DNA from: Oscillospiraceae bacterium
Lineage (GTDB): Bacteria; Bacillota; Clostridia; Oscillospirales; Oscillospiraceae
NCBI GenBank assembly: GCA_022800525.1
Contig: JAAWQM010000009.1
Span: 1-61,812, forward strand
Reading direction: 5' to 3'
DNA length: 61,812 nt
Both the position numbers and the translations under genes were made by a program. Below the pieces are notes generated by a model. It saw nothing but the letters and a program-made list of their open reading frames with translations. It was not told the DNA's origin and did no database searches. Each line of letters starts with the position of its first letter. Within the stretch, counting starts at the first letter, position 1. Below are positions 21,240 to 30,061 of this stretch, piece by piece.

Positions 21240-23909
21240 ATGCACAAATCATACGGCTTAAACGAAATCCGGGAGATGTTCCTGAAATTCTTTGAATCCA
21301 AGGACCACCTCCGCCTGCCCAGCTTTTCCCTGATCCCCCGGAACGACGCCAGCCTGCTGCTCATCAACAGCGGTATGGCGCCCATGAAGCCCTACTTTAC
21401 CGGCGAGGTGGAGCCGCCCCGCCGCCGGGTCTGCACCTGCCAGAAGTGCATCCGCACCGGCGACATTGAGAACATCGGCAAGACCGCCCGCCACGGCACC
21501 TACTTTGAGATGATGGGTAACTTCTCCTTTGGCGACTACTTCAAGAAGGAGACCATCACCTGGTGCTGGGAGTTCCTGACCAGCCCGGAGTGGCTGGGGC
21601 TGGAGGCGGACCGGCTGTATCCGTCGGTTTTCGCCGGGAACGAAACCACCCCCGCCGACGATGAGGCGTTTGAAATCTGGAACAAGGTCATTGGTATCCC
21701 CGCCGAACGCATTTTCAAGTTCGGCAAGGAGGACAACTTCTGGGAGCACGGCTCCGGCCCCTGCGGCCCCTGCTCCGAGATTTACTACGACCGGGGCGCG
21801 GAATACGGCTGCGGCAAGCCCGGCTGTACGGTGGGCTGCGACTGCGACCGGTATATTGAGATCTGGAACAACGTGTTCAGCCAGTTCGACAACGACGGCC
21901 AGGGCCACTACGCCGAGCTGAAGCAGAAGAACATCGACGTAGGCGCGGGACTGGAACGTCTGGCCTGCGTGAGCCAGAACGTGGAGTCCCTCTTTGACGT
22001 GGACACCGTCATGAACATCACCAACAAGGTCAGTGAGATCACCGGGGCGAAGTACGAGCAGAGCCACAAGATTGACGTGAGCCTGCGGGTCATCACGGAC
22101 CACATCCGCTCCGCCACCATGATGATCTGCGACGGCGTGCTGCCCAGCAACGAGGGCCGGGGCTATGTGCTGCGCCGCCTGCTGCGCCGGGCCGCCCGCC
22201 ACGGGAAGCTGCTGGGCGTGGACCGGCCCTTCCTGTACGAGGTCTGCGCCACCGTCATCCGGGAGAACGAGGGCGCGTACCCCGACCTGCGGGAGAAGGA
22301 GGGGTATATCACCCGCGTCATCCGCATGGAGGAGGAGAGCTTCGCCAAGACCATCGACGGCGGCATGAAGATTTTCACGGAGATGCTGGACGGCCACAAG
22401 GAGCGGGGCGAACAGACCTTCTCCGGCGCGGACGCCTTCAAGCTGTACGACACCTACGGCTTCCCCATTGACCTGACGGTAGAGATGGTGGAAGAGGAGG
22501 GCATGAGCGTCGATCAGGATGCGTTCAAGAAGCTGATGGACGAACAGCGTGTCCGCGCGCGCAAGGCCCGGGAAGCCTTGGGAGACCTGGGCTGGGCCGG
22601 AGTGGAGTTCGGAAAGGACGTGCCCGCTACGGAGTTTGTGGGCTATGACAGCTTGGAGATTTCCGGCGCGAAGGTGGTTGCCCTGGTGGTGGAGAATGAG
22701 CTTGCGGAGATGATGATGCCCGGCGTGGAGGGCATTGTGGTCCTGGACAGGACGCCGTTTTACGCGGAAATGGGCGGCCAGGTGGCCGACCACGGCGTCC
22801 TGAGCGGGGACGGCTGCCAGTTCACCGTCAACGATGTTCAGAAGAACAAGGGCGGGAAGTATATGCACTACGGCGCTGTGGCCGGAGGCTCCCTCAAGGT
22901 GGGGGACACCGTGACTGCTTCCGTCAACGCGGAGCGCCGCCAGGCCGTCATGCGCGCCCACACCGCCACCCACCTGCTGGACAAGGCCCTGCGCACCGTG
23001 CTGGGGGACCACGTGCATCAGGCCGGTTCCCTGGTGGAGGAGGACTATCTGCGCTTTGACTTCACCCACTTCGCAGCCCTGACGGCGGAGGAGCTGAGCG
23101 AGGTAGCCCGGGAGGTCAGCGACGCCATCCTGGCCGGGTATCCGGTGGAAGCCCGGGAGATGCCTATTGAGGAGGCTAAAAAAACCGGAGCCATCGCGCT
23201 GTTCAGCGAGAAGTACGGCGACGTGGTACGAGTGGTGAACATCGGCGGAGGCTACTCCGTGGAGTTCTGCGGCGGTACGCACCTGGACAATTCTGCCAAG
23301 ACCGGGATTTTCCACATTGACAGCGAGTTCTCCGTAGCCGCAGGTGTTCGGCGCATTGAGGCGGTCACCGGCAAGCGGGCTTTGGCGGAGATGAACAAGT
23401 TCCAGGATATGCTGTTCCAGGCCGCCGCCGCGCTGAAGGTGAAGCCTGTTGACCTGAAGGAGAAGGCGGGGCAGATGGCGGCGGAGGCACGCGAGCTGCG
23501 CCAGACCATCGAGAAGCTGAAGGCCAAGGAGTTTGTCAGTGAGGCGGACCAGTTCCTGCTCAACGCCAAGCAGGTGAAGGGGCTGAAGGTGGTGTCCCTG
23601 TCCCGCACCGGCCTGACGGCGGACGACATGCGGAAAATGGGCGATTTCCTGCGGGACAAGGAATCCGGGGTGGTAGCCCTGCTGGCCGGAGTCAACGACG
23701 GGAAGATCACGCTGCTGGCGGTCTGCGGCAAGGACGCGGTGGCGCAGGGCGTGAAGGCCGGGGAGATCATCAAGGCCATAGCGCCCATCTGCGGCGGCAA
23801 GGGCGGCGGCAAGCCTGACAGCGCCATGGGCGGCGGCAGCGATCTGCTGAAGCTGGACGACGCCCTGGCGGCCCTGGATGATTTCGTCAACGAGAAGACC
23901 AAGGACTGA
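21240..23909 (+). CDS. alaS: Alanyl-tRNA synthetase
   Basis: Charges tRNA-Ala with alanine. The 889 residues have the full layout: class II catalytic core at the start (RTGDIENIGKTARHGTYFEM is motif 2), the tRNA-recognition part, the editing domain with zinc ligands HTATH (His574, His578) and CGGTH (Cys677, His681), and the C-terminal DHHA1-type oligomerisation domain ending GGGKGGGKPDSAMGGG. Length is normal. AAAGGAG precedes the ATG. Its stop overlaps the next start as TGATG, so a small downstream gene is coupled to it. Confidence 0.97.
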   Translation: MHKSYGLNEIREMFLKFFESKDHLRLPSFSLIPRNDASLLLINSGMAPMKPYFTGEVEPPRRRVCTCQKCIRTGDIENIGKTARHGTYFEMMGNFSFGDYFKKETITWCWEFLTSPEWLGLEADRLYPSVFAGNETTPADDEAFEIWNKVIGIPAERIFKFGKEDNFWEHGSGPCGPCSEIYYDRGAEYGCGKPGCTVGCDCDRYIEIWNNVFSQFDNDGQGHYAELKQKNIDVGAGLERLACVSQNVESLFDVDTVMNITNKVSEITGAKYEQSHKIDVSLRVITDHIRSATMMICDGVLPSNEGRGYVLRRLLRRAARHGKLLGVDRPFLYEVCATVIRENEGAYPDLREKEGYITRVIRMEEESFAKTIDGGMKIFTEMLDGHKERGEQTFSGADAFKLYDTYGFPIDLTVEMVEEEGMSVDQDAFKKLMDEQRVRARKAREALGDLGWAGVEFGKDVPATEFVGYDSLEISGAKVVALVVENELAEMMMPGVEGIVVLDRTPFYAEMGGQVADHGVLSGDGCQFTVNDVQKNKGGKYMHYGAVAGGSLKVGDTVTASVNAERRQAVMRAHTATHLLDKALRTVLGDHVHQAGSLVEEDYLRFDFTHFAALTAEELSEVAREVSDAILAGYPVEAREMPIEEAKKTGAIALFSEKYGDVVRVVNIGGGYSVEFCGGTHLDNSAKTGIFHIDSEFSVAAGVRRIEAVTGKRALAEMNKFQDMLFQAAAALKVKPVDLKEKAGQMAAEARELRQTIEKLKAKEFVSEADQFLLNAKQVKGLKVVSLSRTGLTADDMRKMGDFLRDKESGVVALLAGVNDGKITLLAVCGKDAVAQGVKAGEIIKAIAPICGGKGGGKPDSAMGGGSDLLKLDDALAALDDFVNEKTKD

Positions 23910-24156
23910 TGGCGTATACCGTGGAGCGCCTGAAGCGGTCGCGGAGTACGCCGGGGACGAACCGGAGGAGGCGTATCTCCAGGCGCGGGACGCGGAACTG
24001 GACCAGGGCATCCGGCTGGGACTCATTCTGGAACCGGAGGCGGAAGCCTGCTGCGCCCTGTTCCGCCGGACTGCCGCCGCGCGGAAAAAAGGAAATGCCG
24101 CAGTTTTGCACGGCATAAATGTTTATCTGGCCTGTGGAAGGAAGTGCGTATCATGA
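23909..24156 (+). pseudogene. Frameshifted small gene between alaS and 24153
   Basis: The start overlaps the alaS stop (TGATG) and reads MAYTVERLK. The frame then breaks near 23938. In the +1 frame the sequence continues as AVAEYAGDEPEEAYLQARDA and ELDQGIRLGLILEPEAEACC, a regular acidic helical protein of about 82 residues in total. That frame ends in a TGA that overlaps the ATG of the next gene. Coupling at both ends and the sense of both halves argue for one gene with a missing base (AAG-CGG where AAG-GCG-G is expected). It may be a true mutation or a sequencing error; the site has no slippery heptamer. Confidence 0.65.
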
Positions 24157-24692
24157 CAAGGGATGACCTGAAAACGTTTCATGCGCTGGACATTGATTTT
24201 GACAGCATCGGTCTGGCGTGGGGCGGGGACTTTGCCCACTGTTTCTGTACGCCGCTGGGAGCGGAGGAGATCGGCTCCATCGGCTGTGACGGCATCCAAT
24301 TCGTTCTCCTGCCGGAGGATGAGAAGGTGTACTGCGTGGACCCGTCCATGGGGGATGTGGGGACATATGTCCTGCCGGTGGCAGGCGATCTCAGGGAGTT
24401 TCTGTCCTTTGTCCTTTGCTGCCATGACGCCAACCCGCTGAGTCAGATATACTTCCTGTCAGAGGAACGCTTTCGGACGTTTGCGGCGGATGAGGCCGAG
24501 GCAAGAGAGGGCGGGGAGCTGGATGAGCTTTTCGAGGCAAAGGACGCGGCCCTGGCGTTGATTGCAGAAACGTTTGGCATCGCTCCGGCGGAACCCTTCC
24601 AGCGGGTCAAGGCCCTGCAGGCGGCTTTTGACCCCGGTACCCTGCGTTTTTCCGATGAATACTACGACACGCTCGGCATTGAGCGCGAATGA
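24153..24692 (+). CDS. Hypothetical protein (179 aa)
   Basis: Not recognised. A soluble, acidic protein with several aromatic and Cys residues (DIDFDSIGLAWGGDFAHCFC, FVLLPEDEKVYCVDPSMGD) and a helical C-terminal half. Its ATG overlaps the stop of the frameshifted gene (ATGA), and GGAAG lies nearby upstream. An earlier ATG three codons upstream is possible but less well placed. It belongs to the alaS transcript. Confidence 0.75.
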   Translation: MTRDDLKTFHALDIDFDSIGLAWGGDFAHCFCTPLGAEEIGSIGCDGIQFVLLPEDEKVYCVDPSMGDVGTYVLPVAGDLREFLSFVLCCHDANPLSQIYFLSEERFRTFAADEAEAREGGELDELFEAKDAALALIAETFGIAPAEPFQRVKALQAAFDPGTLRFSDEYYDTLGIERE

Positions 24693-24707
24693 GGAGGAGG
24701 CGGCGTT

Positions 24708-24887
24708 GTGCTCCCGCAAGACACCAATATCCTGCTGAGCTATATCAATACCAAGCTCCGGGACGAGTATGGCAGCCTGGACGCCCTGTGCGACGGGCTG
24801 GATGCGGACCTGGAGGAAGTGGCGGGGAAGCTGTCCGGCCTGGGCTATGCCTACGACCCGGACGCGAACCAATTCAAGCCTGAATGA
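24708..24887 (+). CDS. DUF4250 protein (59 aa)
   Basis: Starts at GTG with GAGGAGG upstream. MLPQDTNILLSYINTKLRDE, then YGSLDALCDGLDADLEEV and KLSGLGYAYDPDANQF match the DUF4250 family of small cytoplasmic proteins in Firmicutes, which have no known role. It lies 15 bases after the preceding gene and 13 before the cupin gene. Confidence 0.85.
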   Translation: MLPQDTNILLSYINTKLRDEYGSLDALCDGLDADLEEVAGKLSGLGYAYDPDANQFKPE

Positions 24888-24900
24888 AAGGAGAAAATTG

Positions 24901-25230
24901 ATGCTAGTCGATTTTAACGCCATGGAGGAAACGGTCATCCCCCATTTCCTGGGCGGCGAGGGTTCCATCCGCGCAAAAATGCGGGTGGACGAGCTGGGGA
25001 AGATTCTCCACGGCGTTCTGGAGCCCGGTTCCACCATCGGCCTCCACACCCACGATACCAGCAGCGAGATCATCTATATCCTGGCGGGGGAGGGGAAGGT
25101 GCTCTATGACGGCGAATACGAGACGCTGTCCGCCGGGAGCTGCCACTACTGCCCCAAGGGCCACACCCACAGCCTCATCAACGACAGCGGCGCGCTCCTG
25201 GAGTTTTTCGCCGTCGTGCCGGTACAATAA
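24901..25230 (+). CDS. Cupin-domain protein
   Basis: A 109-residue single cupin barrel. The metal motif 1 is GSTIGLHTHDTSSEIIYILAGEG with two His and a Glu. The second motif is CHYCPKGHTHSLIN. GAG before LGKILHGVLEPG and the overall length fit small cupins. It probably binds a divalent metal, and its substrate is unknown. AAAGGAG lies seven bases before the ATG. It is the fifth gene of the alaS group. Confidence 0.9.
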   Translation: MLVDFNAMEETVIPHFLGGEGSIRAKMRVDELGKILHGVLEPGSTIGLHTHDTSSEIIYILAGEGKVLYDGEYETLSAGSCHYCPKGHTHSLINDSGALLEFFAVVPVQ

Positions 25231-25245
25231 AAAGGAGGAAAAGCA

Positions 25246-25590
25246 ATGTCTGACTGCCTGTTCTGCAAGATCATCGCCGGGGAAATCCCCAGCAACAAAG
25301 TCTATGAGGATGACCTGTGCTACGCGTTCTATGACATCAACCCCCAAGCGCCCACCCATTTCCTGGTGGTGCCGAAGCAGCATATCCAGTCCGTCTCCGC
25401 CGTGACGGAGGAGGCCGCCCCTGTTGTGGGCCATATGTTCGCCGTCATTGCCAAGCTGGCGGAGGAGCTTGGCTTTGCGGGGCCCGGTTACCGGGTGGTG
25501 TCCAACATCGGCGAGGCGGGCCAGCAGTCCGTGCCGCACCTGCATTTCCACGTACTGGCGGGGCGGGATATGACCTGGCCTCCGGGCTGA
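25246..25590 (+). CDS. hinT: HIT-family purine nucleoside phosphoramidase
   Basis: HinT-type hydrolase of AMP-lysine and related phosphoramidates. It starts CLFCKIIAGEIPSNKVYED with the zinc CxxC, continues with THFLVVPKQHI, and has the histidine triad HLHFH (His98, His100, His102). Length 114 is normal. AAAGGAGG is placed well before the ATG. It is the last gene before a strong terminator. Confidence 0.95.
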   Translation: MSDCLFCKIIAGEIPSNKVYEDDLCYAFYDINPQAPTHFLVVPKQHIQSVSAVTEEAAPVVGHMFAVIAKLAEELGFAGPGYRVVSNIGEAGQQSVPHLHFHVLAGRDMTWPPG

Positions 25591-25604
25591 ACGCAGGCAA
25601 TATC

Positions 25605-25641
25605 AAGAGGCCCCGGCGGAATAATTCGCCGGGGCCTCTTG
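25605..25641 (+). terminator. Terminator after hinT
   Basis: Very strong hairpin AAGAGGCCCCGGCGGA/TTCGCCGGGGCCTCTT with a four-base loop. It closes the alaS-to-hinT group. Confidence 0.85.
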
Positions 25642-25711
25642 ACAGAGGGGAGAAATCCTGATATACTTCAAAACATACCGGGAGAATGTATCTGTGAACG
25701 GAGGTGTTTCC

Positions 25712-26362
25712 ATGGCCCGCAACAAATACCCGGAGGAAACGGTGGAAAAAATCCTGACGGCGGCGAAGCGCCTGTTTCTGGAGAAGGGCTACGAGCAGAC
25801 CACCATCCAGGACATCGTGGACCAGCTGGGCGGTCTGACCAAGGGCGCGGTCTACCACCACTTCAAGTCCAAAGAGGAAATCATGGACGCCATCGGGGAC
25901 AAGATGTTCCGGGAAGAGAACCCTTTTGACAAGGTGCGGGGCCGGACTGATCTCAGCGGTCTGGAGAAGATGAAGGAGGTCATCCGCCTGACCCAGGAGC
26001 CGGAGTGGTCCGCCCTGAGCTGCCAGAGCATCCCGCTGATTCAGAACGCCGCACTGCTGGCACGGTCCATCGACCACGGACGGCGGGTGGTCGCCCCCAT
26101 GTGGCGGGAGCTGATTGACGAGGGGATCGCTGACGGCTCGATTCACACCGGGTACCCGCAGGAGATTGCGGAACTGTTGAGCGTAATGGACACGCTGTGG
26201 CTGTCGCCATCCGTGTTCCCTGCGACCCGGGAGGGCGTGATCCGGAAATTCCGCTGCGCGGGGGAGATGTTCGCAAAAATGGGGGTGCCCCTGATCGACG
26301 ATGAGATGATTGCGTTGGCGGAGAAATTCTTTCAGCGGGTTTCGCCAGAGCTGTTCCTGTAA
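25712..26362 (+). CDS. TetR/AcrR-family transcriptional regulator
   Basis: A 216-residue repressor. The helix-turn-helix is complete: VEKILTAAKRLFLEKGYEQT, TIQDIVDQLGGLTKGAVYHHF and KSKEEIMDAIGDKMF. GGAGG lies seven bases before the ATG; a GTG six codons earlier has no such site. It precedes an MFS transporter on the same strand with only a terminator between, and probably regulates it. Confidence 0.92.
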   Translation: MARNKYPEETVEKILTAAKRLFLEKGYEQTTIQDIVDQLGGLTKGAVYHHFKSKEEIMDAIGDKMFREENPFDKVRGRTDLSGLEKMKEVIRLTQEPEWSALSCQSIPLIQNAALLARSIDHGRRVVAPMWRELIDEGIADGSIHTGYPQEIAELLSVMDTLWLSPSVFPATREGVIRKFRCAGEMFAKMGVPLIDDEMIALAEKFFQRVSPELFL

Positions 26363-26386
26363 AGCCGCTTTTCGGAGCGGCTTTTT
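26363..26386 (+). terminator. Terminator after the TetR gene
   Basis: Hairpin AGCCGCT/AGCGGCT directly at the stop codon, followed by TTTTT. Confidence 0.82.
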
Positions 26387-26431
26387 CCGGAAAAGATACA
26401 TTCATTCGGTAGGTATGAAAAGGAGGAAATT

Positions 26432-27664
26432 ATGAACAAACAAGAGAATGGGAAGCTCTTCAACCACAATTTCACTCTCCTGCTCCTGGGGCAGGTGTTC
26501 TCAGTGCTGGGGAATGGGGCGCTGCGGTTTGCGCTGTCCATGTACGTGCTGGAGGCCACCGGTTCGGCGGCGGTGTTCGGGACGCTGCTGGCGGTTTCTA
26601 TGATTCCCACTATTCTGCTGACGCCCTTCGGCGGCGTGCTGGCAGACCGGGTGGACCGGAGAAAAATCATGGTGGGCCTGGACCTGGCCTCCGGGACGGC
26701 GGTGCTGGCTGCGGCTGCGGCCTTCGCGGACAGCCGGGGGATTGCCGTGACAGCGGCGCTGCTGATGGTCCTGTCGGTGCTGGGCGCGTTTGAATCGCCG
26801 ACCGTCCAGGCGTGCGTCCCCCAGATGCTCAGCGGGGAGGACGTGCTGCGGGGCAACGCGGCGGTGAATCAGGCGAACGCGGTTTCCGGACTGGTGACGC
26901 CCTTTTTGGGAAGCCTGCTGTATACCGCGTTTGGCGTGCGTCCGGTGCTGGCGGGGGCGGGGATGTGCTTTCTGTTGACGGCGGCGCTGGAATGCTTCAT
27001 CCGTCTGCCGCAGGTGTGCCCAGGGCCAAAGCAGAGCCTGGGCGCGATCCTCCGGGAGGATCTGCTGGAGAGCGCGCGGTTCCTGGCGCGGGAACGCCGG
27101 GAGGTGCTGGACCTGCTGCTGTTTTCCACAGTGGTAGGCGGCGCGGTGGCGGGGATCGCCATTGTGGGCCTGCCGTACCTCATCCGTACCAGCCTGGGAC
27201 TCTCCGCCCGGATGTACGGTGCGGCGGAGAGCGCAACGGGGCTTGCGGCCCTGGCAGGCGGCGTCACGGCGGGGGTCCTGGCGGGACGCCTGCCGTTCCA
27301 AAGGCTCAATTGGATGGTAGCGGCTGTTGGACTGTGCGTCCTGTTGGGAGGCGGGGCGCTGCTGCTGCCTGTAGGGACGGTGGGACAGTACGCCGTGCTG
27401 GTGCTGGTATTCTGCGCTGGACAGGCGGCGGCGTGTATCTTCTCCATTTTCGCCGTCTCCGCCATCCAGCAGAAAACGCCGGGACATATGACCGGAAAGG
27501 TCATGGCCTGCGTCTCCGCGCTGTCCATGTGCGCCCAGCCCTTGGGACAGTTTGCCTACGGCGTCTGGTTCGACGTGTCTCCAGGCTGGGTTGTACTGCT
27601 GGCCAGCGGTGTCGTGATAGGTACATTGGGACTTTTGTCCAGAAAGCTGTTTGTGAAATGGTGA
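26432..27664 (+). CDS. Major facilitator superfamily transporter
   Basis: Twelve-helix transporter of 410 residues, probably drug efflux (the MFS_3/enterobactin-exporter-like type). It starts FNHNFTLLLLGQVFSVLGNG, a common beginning of that type. The signature loop GGVLADRVDRRKIMVG lies between helices 2 and 3. AGGAGG precedes the ATG. The TetR regulator upstream suggests induction by its own substrate. Confidence 0.9.
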   Translation: MNKQENGKLFNHNFTLLLLGQVFSVLGNGALRFALSMYVLEATGSAAVFGTLLAVSMIPTILLTPFGGVLADRVDRRKIMVGLDLASGTAVLAAAAAFADSRGIAVTAALLMVLSVLGAFESPTVQACVPQMLSGEDVLRGNAAVNQANAVSGLVTPFLGSLLYTAFGVRPVLAGAGMCFLLTAALECFIRLPQVCPGPKQSLGAILREDLLESARFLARERREVLDLLLFSTVVGGAVAGIAIVGLPYLIRTSLGLSARMYGAAESATGLAALAGGVTAGVLAGRLPFQRLNWMVAAVGLCVLLGGGALLLPVGTVGQYAVLVLVFCAGQAAACIFSIFAVSAIQQKTPGHMTGKVMACVSALSMCAQPLGQFAYGVWFDVSPGWVVLLASGVVIGTLGLLSRKLFVKW

Positions 27665-27739
27665 CAGCTGGAATGCGAATCGCCCGACGCCAGGAGCGCG
27701 CTTTTGGGATGCTCCTCCACGTCGCCTTTTTTTGACGCG

Positions 27740-27830
27740 CAGCTTGAGGGGGTGTTCCGCACTCTGTGGAGTGCGGCCAGAGGCTCTGCCTCTGGACTCC
27801 GCAGCCTTTGAAAAGGCTGGCGAAACTTTT
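27740..27830 (+). repeat. Composite hairpin repeat
   Basis: Three hairpins in a row: CCGCACTC/GAGTGCGG, CCAGAGGCTCTGCCTCTGG as a perfect palindrome, then ACTCCGCAGCCTTTGAAAAG and GCTGGCGAAACTTTT. Near-identical strings are a familiar type of intergenic repeat in clostridial genomes; only one copy is in this window. It fills the gap between convergent MFS and PadR genes. Confidence 0.55.
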
Positions 27831-27842
27831 AACCTATGGGTA

Positions 27843-28154
27843 CTACTTAATGCCCAACTTTTCCAGAATCTCCCGCAGGCTCCGCCAGTCCGCAGACATC
27901 CGCGCCAGCCGCTCCCGGCCCTCGTCCGTCAGACGGTAGTACTTCCGCACTGGGCCGTTGGACTCACTGCCCTGGTAGGTGTCCGCCGCGCCCTCCTTGC
28001 CCAGGCGGCGGAGGATGGCGTAAAAAGTGCTCTCCGTCACGTCGGGGAAGCAGCCGCGCATGGTCTGGATGACGTCATAGCCGTACTTCGGCCCGCCGCT
28101 GAGGCACTGGAGCAGGCACAGCTCCAAAACGCCTTTTTTCAGCTGTGCGTCCAT
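27843..28154 (-). CDS. PadR-family transcriptional regulator
   Basis: A 103-residue winged-helix repressor: DAQLKKGVLELCLLQCLSGG, then KYGYDVIQTMRGCFPDVTES, TFYAILRRLGKEGAADTYQG and KYYRLTDEGRERLARM, a nearly ideal PadR N-terminal domain with a short tail. GGAGGG lies six bases before the ATG. Its start is two bases past the stop of the upstream membrane protein, so the two are coupled. The order is unusual, since PadR generally precedes its HAAS partner. Confidence 0.92.
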   Translation of the reverse strand: MDAQLKKGVLELCLLQCLSGGPKYGYDVIQTMRGCFPDVTESTFYAILRRLGKEGAADTYQGSESNGPVRKYYRLTDEGRERLARMSADWRSLREILEKLGIK

Positions 28155-28156
28155 GG

Positions 28157-29917
28157 TCAGCCCTCCTTTTTCCCGGTGGCACGGAGGACCAGCCGTGAAA
28201 TGACGGTCAGCAGTACGCCGGACAGGTAGGGATAGACGCTGGGGAGGAAGTTCCGGAAGCATTCCGTCAGATTGTTTCCCATATAGCTCGTGTCCATACT
28301 GCTCAGGTAGATGCCTGCGCAGAGCACCGCAGCGATTCCCCCAGCGATAGAGGGTATGGCGGGGAAGTGCAGGATAGAGCCGGAGGAGCAGCGGGCCAGC
28401 GTCCAGATGAGCAGCAGTGTCAACAGTAAAACGGAGAACTCAATCAAGACAATGAGGTACGAAGTCAAAGGGAGGTTGAAAAAGAATGGTATGTCATGGG
28501 AATAGAACGTGCGGTAAACAAGCCAGAACGACAAGCCTTCCACCAGCGCGGACAATACCAGCGGCGGCAGGCAGATCCGGACCAAGTGCGCCCGTAAGGC
28601 GGGGAAGCGCCGCTCGACAGCCGCCCGTTCCCGGCTATGGAACAGGATAAACAGGGACGGTGTACCCAACAGCAGGGCAGCAATACCCGACATGCAGGTA
28701 TCACTGTGACGCCATAGAAAGGTGTAATAACCGATCTCAAAAGCCCGCATCAAATCCAGCAGCAGCCAGCCTGCCATAGCGGCCATGGCAGCCCATAGCC
28801 AGTTTTTCCGGCGGTTCAGCCGGGCCTTCCGGTCCTCCGCCAGCAGGTCCCGGACCACGGTCTCGGGATGGCCCATTTCAGAGAGAAGATTTTTTTCAGC
28901 CTTCCCCTGTTCCAGGCCCAGCTCATACTGCGCCTGGTAGTCCTCCATGATCTCCAGCGTCTGTTCCACGGAGAACCAGCCCAGCAGGCGTACGCCCAGC
29001 CGGTGACGCCAGTCCTGCCATGCGGTCTCACTGCTCCGGAAGAAGCGGGGGAGGGGCTTGCGTCCATCCACCCAGCGCTGGAATACAAGGGCGGTGATCA
29101 GTCCGGCGAAGTAGGGGAGGAGGGACATGAGGATGCCGGCGATCCGCTGCCACTCAAAATCAGAATCCATTGCGCCGAAATAGGAGACGTTGATAAATAT
29201 GGATTCCAACGCACCGGCAGAGTGGATCACGCCCGGGAAGTATCGGATGGAGTTTTTCACGCTCCGGACCAGCAGCCACACAGCCAACAGCGCGGTAACC
29301 ACCATCAGCATCAACCAGAAAAGGGCGTTTCCGTACCGCAGGACACGACTTGCCTGCTGGAAAGTTTCATCTGAGATCTGCGATGCGCTGTATTGACGGT
29401 AGAGGTACATGGAACACTGCGGCAGGAGCAGCTTCTCCAGCAGTCCAACCAGCGCCAGTCCCGCTGGCAGATAGTATGGAAGGGTCCTGGAAATATGCTG
29501 CTGGTCTAGCACCATCCGGCATGGTCCGCGGAGCAGCATGAACAGCACGGACGCTGCTAAAGGGATAAACAGGGAAGTCCCGATCCAGAACAAGCCGAAG
29601 TTGACTGTGTGCAGGCACAGCCACAAAAACGCGAAGCACACCGCCAGCGCCGCGCCCCACAGGACGTTCTGGCGGAGGCGGCTGATCCTGGCGGCGGGCT
29701 CCTCCTCCAGCAGCAGGGCGGCGGCCTCCGCCGGAGTCCCCAGGGCCTGGATGATCTCCGCTTCCGGTCTGCCGTGGGCGCTCCCCGCGTCGAACTGCTC
29801 CTGGTAGTCGGACAGGATGTCTTTCAGCTGAGCGGCGGAAAAGGACCACGCCAGCCGTCTGCCCAGCTCAAGCAGCCACGCCTGTCTGGTCAGGGCGGGC
29901 TTTCCCTTTTTCTCCAT
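28157..29917 (-). CDS. Large membrane protein with two HAAS domains
   Basis: A 586-residue protein with an internal duplication. Each half starts with a cytoplasmic HAAS-type helical domain (LAWSFSAAQLKDILSDYQEQ with IIQALGTPAEAAALLLEE; LLGWFSVEQTLEIMEDYQAQ with LLSEMGHPETVVRDLLAE) and continues with about six membrane helices. HAAS domains usually occur once and work with PadR regulators in envelope stress or metal responses. AAAGGA lies before the chosen ATG. It forms one unit with the PadR gene downstream. What it senses or moves is not known. Confidence 0.82.
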   Translation of the reverse strand: MEKKGKPALTRQAWLLELGRRLAWSFSAAQLKDILSDYQEQFDAGSAHGRPEAEIIQALGTPAEAAALLLEEEPAARISRLRQNVLWGAALAVCFAFLWLCLHTVNFGLFWIGTSLFIPLAASVLFMLLRGPCRMVLDQQHISRTLPYYLPAGLALVGLLEKLLLPQCSMYLYRQYSASQISDETFQQASRVLRYGNALFWLMLMVVTALLAVWLLVRSVKNSIRYFPGVIHSAGALESIFINVSYFGAMDSDFEWQRIAGILMSLLPYFAGLITALVFQRWVDGRKPLPRFFRSSETAWQDWRHRLGVRLLGWFSVEQTLEIMEDYQAQYELGLEQGKAEKNLLSEMGHPETVVRDLLAEDRKARLNRRKNWLWAAMAAMAGWLLLDLMRAFEIGYYTFLWRHSDTCMSGIAALLLGTPSLFILFHSRERAAVERRFPALRAHLVRICLPPLVLSALVEGLSFWLVYRTFYSHDIPFFFNLPLTSYLIVLIEFSVLLLTLLLIWTLARCSSGSILHFPAIPSIAGGIAAVLCAGIYLSSMDTSYMGNNLTECFRNFLPSVYPYLSGVLLTVISRLVLRATGKKEG

Positions 29918-30061
29918 GATAGCATTTCCTTTCTGTTGTTCAATACTACTGATTGTTAAACAGTAGTTGGGTAGATGATAGCATATGCTTCCAGGGAAGT
30001 CAAGAGGGAGACGCAAAAAATCGGAGCAGGGAACACGCCCCGCTCCGATCCTCCCGCTGGA

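Noticed and set aside
21258-24116. A 952-residue open frame on the minus strand across alaS
   Set aside because: Antisense to a complete alaS with all motifs. The GC-rich third codon positions keep the opposite frame open; the translation is low in complexity and has no ribosome site.
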